Below, one piece after another: positions 37,515 to 45,990 of a stretch of 64,000 nucleotides of DNA. The stretch lies in the NCBI RefSeq assembly GCF_000423665.1, contig NZ_KE384072.1, forward strand, positions 186,001-250,000, given 5' to 3'. How positions within the stretch are numbered: the stretch's first letter is position 1; every line of letters starts with the position of its first letter. The DNA is from Solirubrobacter soli DSM 22325. GTDB taxonomy: Bacteria; Actinomycetota; Thermoleophilia; Solirubrobacterales; Solirubrobacteraceae. The translations under genes were made by a program, and so were the position numbers. The notes beneath the pieces are model-generated. The model did no database searches. It was not told where the DNA came from and saw nothing but the letters and a program-made list of their open reading frames with translations.

Positions 37515-39833
37515 GTGGACGACCTCAAGTCCACGGTCCGCGCGCCGACTCTGTTGTGGGTGACCAGCTGGAAGCTGCTACGGCGCTCAGGTGCGGCCGT
37601 ACTGCTGACGGCGACGCTCGCCTATGCGGCCGTGCTCGTCCTGCACCCCGGCCACGGGTACCTCGTCTGGCGTGACGGCTGGCTCGCGAACCTCGCACTC
37701 TCCGCGCCGGGAGTCGCCTGTCTGGTGCACGCCGCGTTCGTCCGTGCCCGCCGCGTGGCGGCGCTCGCACTCGGGCTCGGGATGCTCTCCTTCGCGTTCG
37801 GCAACATCGCGTACGTCTGCTCGATCCGGCTGCAGGTCGAGCCGCCCGTCCCCTCGCTGGCGGACGTCGGCTACCTCGGCTTCTACCCGCTGACGCTGGC
37901 GGGCGCGCTCGCCATGATGCGCCGCGCGCGCAAGATCGACGCGACGCTCTGGCTCGACGGCGTGCTGGGCGCGGTCGGCGCCGCCACCGCGCTCGCCGCG
38001 CTGCTGAACCCGGTCCTGGCGTGGATCTCCGGCCCGCCCACGGAGCTGCTCGTCTTGGGCGCCTACCCGGTCGGCGACCTGCTGCTGATCGCGATGCTCG
38101 CCGGCAGCCTGGCGATGCGCGGACCGCGCGACGGCGGCACGCTCTCCGGGCTGGCGCTCGGCCTGCTCGCCTTCTGCGCCGCCGACGTCATCTACGCGCT
38201 GCGGCTCGCGGAAGGCAGCTACGCGATCGGCACGCCGCTGGACGCGCTGTGGTCGGTGGGCATGACGATCATGGCGCTCGCGCTCTGGCGGCGTTCGCGC
38301 CCGAGCGGGCGCGAACGCGGGTCGATCTCGGTCCTCGCGGTGCCGCTGATCTCCACCCTGGCGGCGGTCGGCGTGCTGCTGTGGGCGACGGCCGAGACGG
38401 TGCAGCCGCTGACGATCGGGCTCGCGGTGGTCACGCTGGCGCTGGCGGCGACCCGCACCGCCGTCGCCTTCCAGCAGCTGCAGCGACTCGCCGACGCGCG
38501 TCGCCAGGCCCGGACGGACGACCTCACCGGGCTCGTGAACCGTCGCGGGCTGCACGAGGAGGCCACGGCCCGCCCAGGCACGCTGTTGTTGCTCGACCTC
38601 GACGGCTTCAAGGAGATCAACGACGTGCTCGGGCACGCGGCGGGCGACGCGGTGCTGCGTGAGATCGCTGCCCGGCTGACCGTCCGTGACGACGTCGTCG
38701 CCAGGCTCGGCGGAGACGAGTTCGCGATCCTCCTCCGGTCCGGCGAGCAGCCCGAGCTCGTCGCCAAACGCCTGCTCGAGCGGGTGGGCGAGCCGCTCGA
38801 GGTGGGTGGCATCGCGATGCGCATCGGTGCCAGCATCGGCATCGCGGTCCACCCCGAGCACGGCACGGACCTCGCCGCGCTGCTGCGCCACGCCGACATC
38901 GCGATGTACGAGGCCAAGCGCCGCCACTCCGGGGCCGAGCGCTACGCCGCCGAGTTCGACCGCCACACCCGCGACCGGCTGCAGATCCGCCAGGACCTCG
39001 ACCGCGCGTTCGAGAACGGCGAGTTCTTGCTCCATTTCCAGCCCAAGTGCCGGTCGCGCGACGGTGAGGCGATCGGCGTCGAGGCGCTCGTGCGCTGGCA
39101 GCACCCGGAACGCGGGCTGCTGTTCCCGGACGCGTTCCTGTCGGTGATCGAGGAGCGCGGGCTGACCTCGCGGCTGACCGAGACCGTGCTCGCGCTCGCC
39201 GCGTCGCAGGCGGCGGAGTGGCGTGCCCAGGACATCGCGTTCCCGATCGCGGTCAACCTGACCGCCGCCGACCTGCTCGACGCCTCGCTCCCGGCCCGCG
39301 TGCGCCGCCTGCTCGAAGGCCATGAGCTGCCGATGTCCGCGCTCGAGCTCGAGATCACCGAGAGCCTCGTGCTGACCGACCCGGAGAGCGCGACGCGCAC
39401 GCTGGCGCGCCTGCGCTCGCTCGGCGTGGCGATCGCGGTCGACGACTACGGCACCGGCTACAGCTCGCTCTCCCACCTGCGCGACCTGCCGATCGACCAC
39501 CTGAAGATCGACCGGTCCTTCGTGACGGACTTGACGTCGAGCCCGCGCACGGCCGCGATCGTGCGGTCGACGATCGAGCTCGCGCATGCGCTCGAGCTGC
39601 GCGTCGTCGCCGAGGGCGTCGAGGACGCCGCGACCCTGCGGGCGCTGGCCGACCTCGGCTGCGACTGGGTCCAGGGCTACCTGTTCACCAAGCCGCTGCC
39701 GCCCGCGTCACTGGTCGCGTGGCATCGCGCCGCGGGGTTCGTCGCCGGGTTGGCGGGCGGCGGCGACCAGCAGGTCGAGCGAGAGCGCGACCGACCGGCG
39801 GTCGAGGGCTCCCTCACGGTGCAGGACGCCTAG
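37515..39833 (+). CDS. Membrane GGDEF-EAL cyclic-di-GMP enzyme
   Basis: A 772-residue protein with about eight N-terminal membrane spans (residues 30-330). A GGDEF domain follows with LLLLDLDGFKEINDVLGHAA and the intact active site LGGDEFAILL near residue 402. The EAL domain has GVEALVRWQHP, NLTAADLL, LEITESL, DDYGTGYSSLSHL and LKIDRSF, so its catalytic residues look intact. It could both make and break c-di-GMP. GTG at 37515 is used with GGGGAGG before it; GTG at 37560 is an alternative. The last 126 nt overlap the convergent LysR gene. Confidence 0.9.
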   Translation: MDDLKSTVRAPTLLWVTSWKLLRRSGAAVLLTATLAYAAVLVLHPGHGYLVWRDGWLANLALSAPGVACLVHAAFVRARRVAALALGLGMLSFAFGNIAYVCSIRLQVEPPVPSLADVGYLGFYPLTLAGALAMMRRARKIDATLWLDGVLGAVGAATALAALLNPVLAWISGPPTELLVLGAYPVGDLLLIAMLAGSLAMRGPRDGGTLSGLALGLLAFCAADVIYALRLAEGSYAIGTPLDALWSVGMTIMALALWRRSRPSGRERGSISVLAVPLISTLAAVGVLLWATAETVQPLTIGLAVVTLALAATRTAVAFQQLQRLADARRQARTDDLTGLVNRRGLHEEATARPGTLLLLDLDGFKEINDVLGHAAGDAVLREIAARLTVRDDVVARLGGDEFAILLRSGEQPELVAKRLLERVGEPLEVGGIAMRIGASIGIAVHPEHGTDLAALLRHADIAMYEAKRRHSGAERYAAEFDRHTRDRLQIRQDLDRAFENGEFLLHFQPKCRSRDGEAIGVEALVRWQHPERGLLFPDAFLSVIEERGLTSRLTETVLALAASQAAEWRAQDIAFPIAVNLTAADLLDASLPARVRRLLEGHELPMSALELEITESLVLTDPESATRTLARLRSLGVAIAVDDYGTGYSSLSHLRDLPIDHLKIDRSFVTDLTSSPRTAAIVRSTIELAHALELRVVAEGVEDAATLRALADLGCDWVQGYLFTKPLPPASLVAWHRAAGFVAGLAGGGDQQVERERDRPAVEGSLTVQDA

Positions 39834-40625
39834 CTCGCGGCGCGTCGTCGGCGCGAGCCTGCGGACCTCGACACCCTCGGCCCGATCGAGCGCGAACGTC
39901 GGCAGCACGGTCACGCCGAGGCCGGAGCGCACCGCGTAGAGCAGCGCCTCATGGCTGAAGAGGCGGCCGACGACGCGCGGCTCGAAGCCGGCGTGCCGGC
40001 AGCGGCGGACGACGTGGCGCTCGAGCTCGGTGCCGTCGAGCAGCCAGGGGTCGTCCTGGAGGGCCTGCAGGTCCCCGCCAACGAAGGCGTGCCCTGGCGG
40101 GAGGACGGCCATCAGCTCGTCGTGGGCGAGCGTGACCCGGCGCAGGTGCGGGGCGTGCGGGAGCGTGCCGTCGCCGAAGTCGGCGACGACCGCGAGGTCG
40201 ACCTCCCCGCGGGTGAGCGCCGGCACGCAGTCGTCGGGCTCGAGCTCTGAGAGGTGGACGGCGATGCCGGGGTGGCGTTCGGCGACGGTCGCGGCGGCGG
40301 CGATCACGAACGCGCGCATCGCGCTGGTGAACGCGGCGATCCGGACCGTGCCCGCGGGGGCGTCGCGCAGCGCTCTGAGGTCCTCCTCGGCGGCGCCGAT
40401 GCGCTCGAGGATCGCGCGCGCGTGGGCGGCGAGCGCGACGCCCGCGTCGGTCAGCGCGACCGCGCGCCCGTGGCGCTCGAGCAGCGCGGCGCCGCTCTCG
40501 ATCTCGAGCGTCGCCAGCTGCTGCGAGACCGCGGACGGGCTCAGCGACGCGGCCTCGGCGACGGCGCGGACCGTCCCGAGACTCTCGAGCTGGATCAGCA
40601 GGCGGAGACGCTTCGGATCGAGCAC
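39708..40625 (-). CDS. LysR-family regulator, probable DgdR-type
   Basis: A 305-residue LysR regulator from a GTG start. The HTH is LDPKRLRLLIQLESLGTVRA then ASLSPSAVSQQLATLEIESG. The effector domain has RIAAFTSAMRAFVIAAAATV and the SGLGVTVLPTFALDRAEGV pocket. It diverges from the dialkylglycine decarboxylase gene with 75 bp between; in Burkholderia, dgdA is controlled by the neighbouring dgdR, so the role is inferred by analogy. The gene end overlaps the GGDEF-EAL coding end. Confidence 0.88.
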   Translation of the reverse strand: MLDPKRLRLLIQLESLGTVRAVAEAASLSPSAVSQQLATLEIESGAALLERHGRAVALTDAGVALAAHARAILERIGAAEEDLRALRDAPAGTVRIAAFTSAMRAFVIAAAATVAERHPGIAVHLSELEPDDCVPALTRGEVDLAVVADFGDGTLPHAPHLRRVTLAHDELMAVLPPGHAFVGGDLQALQDDPWLLDGTELERHVVRRCRHAGFEPRVVGRLFSHEALLYAVRSGLGVTVLPTFALDRAEGVEVRRLAPTTRRELGVLHREGALDRRSVALSLDLLVAAARQPGDEPRGAMPRDQ

Positions 40626-40645
40626 TGTTCAGGACAACCGTACAG
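40625..40645. promoter_or_regulatory. Candidate LysR-binding dyad upstream of the decarboxylase gene
   Basis: CTGT (40625-40628) and ACAG (40642-40645) form an inverted pair separated by 13 bp within the 75-bp gap between LysR and the decarboxylase, and one arm touches the LysR start codon. It suits autoregulation with divergent activation. Assignment is by position only. Confidence 0.4.
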
Positions 40646-40700
40646 CGTGAGCGGAAAATGTCGCTGGAAGTGCACAGCGATCGCCTGTAGCTTCGCTCGT

Positions 40701-42026
40701 ATGAGCCTTCTCGAGGAAACCGGGACCGACGCGGCGTTCTGGGCCGACGTCGACCGCCACGTCGTCCGCTACAGCCCGGCGTGGGTGCCGACGATCGTCG
40801 AGCGGGCTTCCGGTTCGAAGCTCTTCACGTCGGACGGCCGCGAGATCCTCGACTTCACCTCGGGCCAGATGAGCTCGATTCTCGGGCACTCGCACCCCGC
40901 GATCACGGCGACGCTCGGCGAGATGGCCGGGACGCTCGACCACCTCTTCAGCGGGATGCTCTCGCGGCCGGTGGTCGAGCTGTCGCGGCGGCTCGCGGAG
41001 TCGTTGCCTTCGCCTTTGGAGAAGGCGCTACTGCTGACGACAGGCGCCGAATCCAACGAGGCGGCCTTGCGGATGGCGAAGCTCGTCACCGGCGGGCACG
41101 AGATCGTCGCGTTCAGCCGCTCGTGGCATGGGATGACGCTCGGCGCCGCGAACGCGACCTACTCCGCGGCGCGTCGCGGGTACGGCCCGGCGGCGCCCGG
41201 CAACTTCGTGCTGCCGACGCCGGACGTCTATCGGCCCGACGTGGTGGACGCGGATGGCGCGCTCGACTGGCGCCGCCAGCTCGACATGGGCTTCGCGATG
41301 GTCGACGCGCAGTCGACCGGCGCGTTGGCGGCGTGCATCGTCGAGCCGATCCTCTCCAGCGCCGGCGTCCTCGTCCCCCCGCCCGGCTACCTCGCGGCGC
41401 TGCGCGACCACTGTCACGCGCGCGGGATGCTGCTGATCTTCGACGAGGCGCAGACGGGGCTGTTCCGGACCGGCGACTGGTACGGGTTCGAGCGCGACGG
41501 CGTCGTCCCGGACATCATCACGCTCTCCAAGACCTTGGGCGCGGGGCTGCCGCTCGCGGCGGTCGTGACCAGCGCGGAGATCGAGGCGCGCGCGGCTGAG
41601 CTCGGCTACCTCTTCTACACGACGCACGTCTCGGACCCGCTCGTGGCCGCGGTGGGGATCACCGTGATGGACGTGCTCGCGGGTGGCGTCGGCGCGGGTG
41701 TGGCGGCGAAGGGCGAGCTGCTCCACAACGGACTGCTTTCGCTGGCCGAGCGCCACGCCGTCGTCGGCGACGTGCGCGGGCGCGGGCTGATGCAGGGGCT
41801 GGAGCTCGTGCTCGACCGCTCGACCAAGGAGAGCTCGCCGGAGCTCGGCGGCGCCGTCACCGCCCGCTGCCTCGAGCTCGGCCTGCACATGAACGTCGTG
41901 CAGCTGCGCGAGATGGGCGGCACGTTCCGGATCGCCCCGGCGTTGACGACTTCCGACGACGAGCTGCGGCTCGGCCTGGAGATCCTCGACCAGGCGCTCG
42001 GAGAGGTCGCACCACGCTTCACGTAG
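40701..42026 (+). CDS. dgdA: 2,2-dialkylglycine decarboxylase (pyruvate)
   Basis: A 441-residue class III PLP enzyme that decarboxylates 2,2-dialkylglycines such as 2-aminoisobutyrate and isovaline, then transaminates pyruvate to alanine. It closely follows the Burkholderia enzyme: TTGAESNEAALRMAKLVTGG, IVAFSRSWHGMTLGAANATY, IVEPILSSAGVLVPPPGYLA, LIFDEAQTGLFRTGDWYGFE and the PLP lysine in ITLSKTLGAGLPLAAVVTSA (about Lys277). LFYTTHVSDPLVAAVG is also shared. ATG at 40701 is used. It faces a LysR gene and is followed 20 nt later by a second aminotransferase. Confidence 0.9.
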   Translation: MSLLEETGTDAAFWADVDRHVVRYSPAWVPTIVERASGSKLFTSDGREILDFTSGQMSSILGHSHPAITATLGEMAGTLDHLFSGMLSRPVVELSRRLAESLPSPLEKALLLTTGAESNEAALRMAKLVTGGHEIVAFSRSWHGMTLGAANATYSAARRGYGPAAPGNFVLPTPDVYRPDVVDADGALDWRRQLDMGFAMVDAQSTGALAACIVEPILSSAGVLVPPPGYLAALRDHCHARGMLLIFDEAQTGLFRTGDWYGFERDGVVPDIITLSKTLGAGLPLAAVVTSAEIEARAAELGYLFYTTHVSDPLVAAVGITVMDVLAGGVGAGVAAKGELLHNGLLSLAERHAVVGDVRGRGLMQGLELVLDRSTKESSPELGGAVTARCLELGLHMNVVQLREMGGTFRIAPALTTSDDELRLGLEILDQALGEVAPRFT

Positions 42027-42046
42027 TTTGTTAGGGTGACCTGACA

Positions 42047-43192
42047 GTGGTCACCGAGTCGGAGGTCCGGTTGTACTGCCGGACCTTTCCGGCGGTCTTC
42101 TCGCACGCCCGCGGCGCTTCGCTGTTCGCAGCCGACGGGACGGCGTACGTCGACTTCTTCTGCGGTGCGGGCGCGCTGAACTACGGGCACAACCCGCCAC
42201 GGATCCGCGACGCGCTGATCGAGCACTTGCATTCCGGCGCGGTCGTGCACGCGCTCGACATGGACACGCCGGTCAAGGCCGCGTTCCTGCGCCGGTTCGA
42301 CGAGGTCGTGCTCGCGCCGCGCGGGCTCGACCACCGCGTGCAGTTCTGCGGGCCGACCGGGGCCGACGCGGTCGAGGCGGCGTTGAAGCTGGCCCGCAAG
42401 GTCACCGGCCGTTCGGGTGTGGCGGCGTTCTCGGGCGGCTTCCACGGGATGACGGCGGGTGCGCTGGCGGTCAGCGAGAGCCGGGCCGGGGCGGGCCGCT
42501 TCGTGCCGTTCGGCGACCTGGACGCGCTCTCGCGGGTGTTCGCCGATGACTTGCCGGCGGCGGTGATCGTCGAGCCGTTGCAGCTGGAGGGCGGCGTCCG
42601 CCCCGCTCCGGCCGCCTGGCTGCGCGAGCTCGCCGCGTTGTGCCGTCGCCATGGCGTCCTGTTGATCTGCGACGAGATCCAGTGCGGCGTCGGGCGTACC
42701 GGGACGTTCTTCTGCTTCGAGCAGGCGGGGATCGTGCCGGACCTCGTGTGCCTGTCGAAGTCGATCAGCGGCTTCGGGCTGCCGCTCGCGCTCGTCCTGA
42801 TCCGCCCTTCGCTGGACGTGTGGGAGCCGGGCGAGCACACCGGCACCTTCCGCGCCAACCAGCTCGCGCTGGTCGCCGCGACGGCCGCGCTCTCGTTCTG
42901 GGAGGACCCGGCATTTCTCGCCCGCGTGGAGCACGTCGCCGCGCGGCTGGCCGCTGTCGAGGCGCCGGTGACGCGCGGCTCCGGGGCGGTGCTGGGGATC
43001 GAGCTCGATCCGGCGCATGCGGCATTGGTCCAGCACCGCGCGTTCGCCGACGGCGTGCTCGTCGAGCGCTGCGGCCCGTTCGACGAGGTGCTGAAGGTGA
43101 TGCCACCGCTGACGGTCGACGACGACACGCTCGACCGCGGCCTCGCGATCCTCGCCCGCGCCCTCGACCGCCGCGTCGCGCTACGCGCCTAG
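42047..43192 (+). CDS. EctB-like class III aminotransferase
   Basis: A 381-residue PLP aminotransferase resembling diaminobutyrate-2-oxoglutarate aminotransferase: FFCGAGALNYGHNPPRIRDA, VQFCGPTGADAVEAALKLAR, FSGGFHGMTAGALAVSES, LLICDEIQCGVGRTGTFFCF and the PLP lysine in VCLSKSISGFGLPLALVLI. It is about 40 residues shorter than EctB, and no ectA or ectC is present. A GTG start at 42047 lies 20 nt after dgdA, so the two form an operon. The substrate could be another omega-amino acid. Confidence 0.82.
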   Translation: MVTESEVRLYCRTFPAVFSHARGASLFAADGTAYVDFFCGAGALNYGHNPPRIRDALIEHLHSGAVVHALDMDTPVKAAFLRRFDEVVLAPRGLDHRVQFCGPTGADAVEAALKLARKVTGRSGVAAFSGGFHGMTAGALAVSESRAGAGRFVPFGDLDALSRVFADDLPAAVIVEPLQLEGGVRPAPAAWLRELAALCRRHGVLLICDEIQCGVGRTGTFFCFEQAGIVPDLVCLSKSISGFGLPLALVLIRPSLDVWEPGEHTGTFRANQLALVAATAALSFWEDPAFLARVEHVAARLAAVEAPVTRGSGAVLGIELDPAHAALVQHRAFADGVLVERCGPFDEVLKVMPPLTVDDDTLDRGLAILARALDRRVALRA

Positions 43193-43957
43193 TTCGCGGC
43201 CGCGCTGCGCGGCCGCCATCACCGCTTCAAGGAACGCGGACCGCACGCCGGCGCGTTCGAGCTCCCGCAGGCCGGCGGCGGTCGTGCCGCCGGGTGACGT
43301 GACGGCGGCCTTGAGTTGCGCGGGTCCGTCATCGCTCTCGGCCAGCAGCTTGGCGGAGCCCAGCAGCGTCTGGAAGGCGAGCGTCTCGGCGATGTCACGC
43401 GGGAGGCCGGCGAGCACGCCCGCGTCGGCCATCGCCTCCGCGACGAGGAAGACGTAGGCGGGACCGGAGCCGGAGAGGCCCGTGACGGCGTCGAGGCTGG
43501 CCTCGGGCACGCGGACGACGACGCCGACCGCGCCGAGGATGGTCTCGGCCCACTGCAGGTCCTCGTCGGTGGCATGGGTGCCGGGGCTGATCGCCGCGGC
43601 GCCGGCGCCGACCAGCGCGGGCGTGTTGGGCATCGCGCGCACGACCGGGATCGGGGCGCCGAGCGCGGCCTCGATCGCCGCGATCGTGATGCCCGCCGCG
43701 ACGGACAGGACGCGTTCGCAGCCGGCCTCGGCGAGCGCGGACGCGGTGCTCGCAACGTACTGCGGCTTGACCGCGATCAGCGCGCCATTGGTGGCCTGCG
43801 GTTTGTCGAGCACCGTCACGCCGGGGTACTTCGCGCTCAGCTCCTCGCGCTTTGCTTCGATCACCTCGACCACGCCGAGGCCTGTGTGTCCCGCGGCGAG
43901 CAGCCCGCCGAGCAGGGCCTCGCCCATCTTCCCGCCACCGACGATCAAGAGCTCCAT
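43181..43957 (-). CDS. proC: Pyrroline-5-carboxylate reductase
   Basis: A 258-residue NADPH-dependent reductase that makes proline from pyrroline-5-carboxylate. LLIVGGGKMGEALLGGLLAA is the Rossmann loop, IAVKPQYV and VRAMPNTPALVGAGAAAISP are the family motifs, and the C-terminal signature is LSGSGPAYVFLVAEAMADAG with VTSPGGTTAAGLRELE. It overlaps the convergent aminotransferase end by 12 nt and lies 12 nt after the HpcH aldolase gene on the same strand. Confidence 0.95.
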   Translation of the reverse strand: MELLIVGGGKMGEALLGGLLAAGHTGLGVVEVIEAKREELSAKYPGVTVLDKPQATNGALIAVKPQYVASTASALAEAGCERVLSVAAGITIAAIEAALGAPIPVVRAMPNTPALVGAGAAAISPGTHATDEDLQWAETILGAVGVVVRVPEASLDAVTGLSGSGPAYVFLVAEAMADAGVLAGLPRDIAETLAFQTLLGSAKLLAESDDGPAQLKAAVTSPGGTTAAGLRELERAGVRSAFLEAVMAAAQRGRELGA

Positions 43958-43969
43958 CGCGGGTGAAGC

Positions 43970-44710
43970 CTAACCGCGGGCGCCCTGGAGGAACGCCTTG
44001 CCGCCCGCCGCCAGCGCGCCCAGGTCGGTGCCGGTCACCAGCAGCGTGCAGTCGCGGTAGCGGGCGCACAGCTCGGGCGTGGGCGCGAGGATGCCGGTCA
44101 TCCGGCCCGCTTGCCTCGCCTTGGCCAGGATGGTGTCGATCACGGCGCGCAGTTCGGCCTCCGGCGGGCGCCCGAGGGAGTGCGAGAGGTCGTTGGGGCC
44201 GACGAAGACCAGGTCGACGCCGTCGACGGTCAGGATCTCGTCGAGGTTCTCGACCGCGGTCGCCGTCTCGATCTGGATCGCGACCACGGTCTCCTCGCGG
44301 GCGTTGGCGATCGCTTCCTCTCGTCGTTGGCCGTAGATGGTCGCGCGGCCGGGACCCGCGCCGCGGCGGCCTTCGGGCGGATAGCGGGAGAGCTGGGCGG
44401 CGGTGTGCGCGGCGTCGGCGGTGTTGACGAGCGGCACCAGCACGCCCGCCGCGCCGCTGTCGAGGGCGTGCCCGATCGTGCTCGGCGTGTTGGAGGGCAC
44501 GCGCACGAGCGACGGGACGCCGGCGAGGTCGCCGCCGACGATCACCTCCTCGATGTCACGCGCCGAGAACGCGCCGTGTTCGCCGTCGGGGATCAGGACG
44601 TCGTAGCCGATCGCGCCCAGTACCTCGCCGATCGCGCGGTGCGGGGTCTCGACGAAGCTGGCGATCAGCGGCGCGCCGGTGCGCAGGCGGGTGCGAAGGG
44701 TGTGGCTCAT
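43970..44710 (-). CDS. HpcH/HpaI-family 2-oxoacid aldolase
   Basis: A 246-residue class II aldolase of the HpcH/CitE-like fold. PLIASFVETPHRAIGEVLGA, YDVLIPDGEHGAF, LVPLVNTADAAH, YPPEGRRGAGPGRATIYG, IQIETATAVENLDEI and the metal motif VDLVFVGPNDLSHSLG mark the family. It cleaves or joins a 4-hydroxy-2-oxo acid with pyruvate or glyoxylate-type donors. ATG at 44710 overlaps the FAD oxidoreductase stop (ATGA) with GAGGAAAG before it. It is the last gene of the pxp operon. Confidence 0.9.
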   Translation of the reverse strand: MSHTLRTRLRTGAPLIASFVETPHRAIGEVLGAIGYDVLIPDGEHGAFSARDIEEVIVGGDLAGVPSLVRVPSNTPSTIGHALDSGAAGVLVPLVNTADAAHTAAQLSRYPPEGRRGAGPGRATIYGQRREEAIANAREETVVAIQIETATAVENLDEILTVDGVDLVFVGPNDLSHSLGRPPEAELRAVIDTILAKARQAGRMTGILAPTPELCARYRDCTLLVTGTDLGALAAGGKAFLQGARG

Positions 44711-45990
44711 CGGGTCTTTCCTCGGGGCGGGACGAACGTGCGGTCGAGCGCAAAGGGATTGTGCTGGTTGCTGGCCGTCATCACGTCGAGCAGGTGCCGC
44801 GCGCCGCCGATGCTCGACATCACGCCGTGGCCGCTGTAGCCGGTGTTGACGTACAGGCCGTCGACGGGCGTCGCGTCGATCAGCGGGCGATGATCCGGCG
44901 TGACCGTGTAGAAGCCGCATTTGACGGGCCAGTTCGGGTCGGGCGCGATGTCGCGCCAGAACGGCGTGATCCGGGCGACGGAGCGCAGCACGCGCTCGGC
45001 GAAATCGGGCTCGGGAACCGGGTCCTCGACCGCTTCGCCCGGTTGCTGACCGTAGACGCTGATCAGGAGCGCGGCGCCCTCACCGGTCGGTCGCCAGTGC
45101 CCGCCGGTGTCCTCGTCGAAGGTGAGCGGCGCCCACTGGGGCACCTGGGGCAGCTGAGGGATCAGCAGCTTGTGGCGGAGAAGCACGTGGATCGGGAGCT
45201 CGATGCCGGCGAGGGCCGCCACCTTGCCGGACAGCGGCCCCGTGGCGATGACACACGCGCGTGTGGAGACGGTTCCCCGGTCGGTGTGGACCGCGGTCAG
45301 CCCGCCGCGTGTGTCGAAACCCGTGACGCGTGTGCTCAACCGCACCCGCGCTCCTTCGAGCAGCCCGAGCGCGAGCTCACGCTGGTCGAGCAGGCCGTCC
45401 TGCATGCGTATGCGGACCTGGCGGACGGTCTCGCTCAGGTACGGGAAGCGGTCGCGGGCCTCGTCGCCGTCGAGCACCTCGATGCCGTCGACGCCGATCG
45501 AGCGCTGGTGGGCGACGGTCTCCAGCTGCTCCCGCGCGCCCGCTTGGGTCGTCGTCACCGACATCAGGCCGTTCGGCTGCGGACGCGGGTCGTGCGCGGT
45601 CTGGCCCGTGAAGTCCGCGAAGTCGTACAGCGCCGCGACGGTCTCGCGCATGATCGCGAGCTCGTCGGGATCGTCCTGCTGGAGCCGGTAGGCGCCGGTG
45701 GCCGCGGCGGTCGTCGCCGCCGCGGGCGCGGCGCGCGCCTCGAGCACGAGCGGGTCGAGCCCGGCGCGCCGCGCGGCGAACGCCGTCGCCGCGCCGATCA
45801 CGCCCGCGCCGACGATGACGAGCTCCGCGGTGCGGGGCAACGCCTGGTCGCGCGGCCCCGCCGCCGCGTCGGTCCGCCCCGCCGCCGCGTCGCGCGGCCC
45901 CGCCGCCGCGTCGCGCGGCCCCGCCGCCGCGTCGCGCGGCCCCGCCGCCGCCCCGCGCGGCCCCGCCGCCGCCCCGCGCGGCGCCGTCAC
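44707..45990 (-). CDS. FAD-dependent amine/amino-acid oxidoreductase (DAO family) with N-terminal heptad repeat
   Basis: A 427-residue flavoprotein of the DAO/sarcosine-oxidase fold. The FAD loop is AELVIVGAGVIGAATAFAAR; the C-terminal part has CGFYTVTPDHRPLIDATPVD and LYVNTGYSGHGVMSSIGGAR. The first 50 residues are an Ala/Gly-rich repeat (PR[GD]AAAG six times) absent from the family. GTG at 45990 overlaps the alcohol dehydrogenase stop (GTGA), which favours this start although the repeat could be non-coding with a start further in. It probably oxidises a secondary amine or D-amino acid in the operon's pathway. Confidence 0.85.
   Translation of the reverse strand: MTAPRGAAAGPRGAAAGPRDAAAGPRDAAAGPRDAAAGRTDAAAGPRDQALPRTAELVIVGAGVIGAATAFAARRAGLDPLVLEARAAPAAATTAAATGAYRLQQDDPDELAIMRETVAALYDFADFTGQTAHDPRPQPNGLMSVTTTQAGAREQLETVAHQRSIGVDGIEVLDGDEARDRFPYLSETVRQVRIRMQDGLLDQRELALGLLEGARVRLSTRVTGFDTRGGLTAVHTDRGTVSTRACVIATGPLSGKVAALAGIELPIHVLLRHKLLIPQLPQVPQWAPLTFDEDTGGHWRPTGEGAALLISVYGQQPGEAVEDPVPEPDFAERVLRSVARITPFWRDIAPDPNWPVKCGFYTVTPDHRPLIDATPVDGLYVNTGYSGHGVMSSIGGARHLLDVMTASNQHNPFALDRTFVPPRGKTR
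45856..45981 (-). repeat. 21-bp tandem repeat, six copies, encoding PR[GD]AAAG
   Basis: Six 21-bp units, in frame at the N-terminus of the FAD oxidoreductase, encode PRGAAAG, PRGAAAG, PRDAAAG (three times) and RTDAAAG. Units differ mainly at the third codon (Gly or Asp). Copy-number change would alter only the N-terminal extension. Confidence 0.9.

Noticed and set aside
42047..43192. Ectoine biosynthesis cluster
   Set aside because: The EctB-like gene stands without ectA, ectC or ectD and is shorter than EctB.
45856..45981. CRISPR array
   Set aside because: The repeats are contiguous 21-bp units without spacers and are translated in frame.
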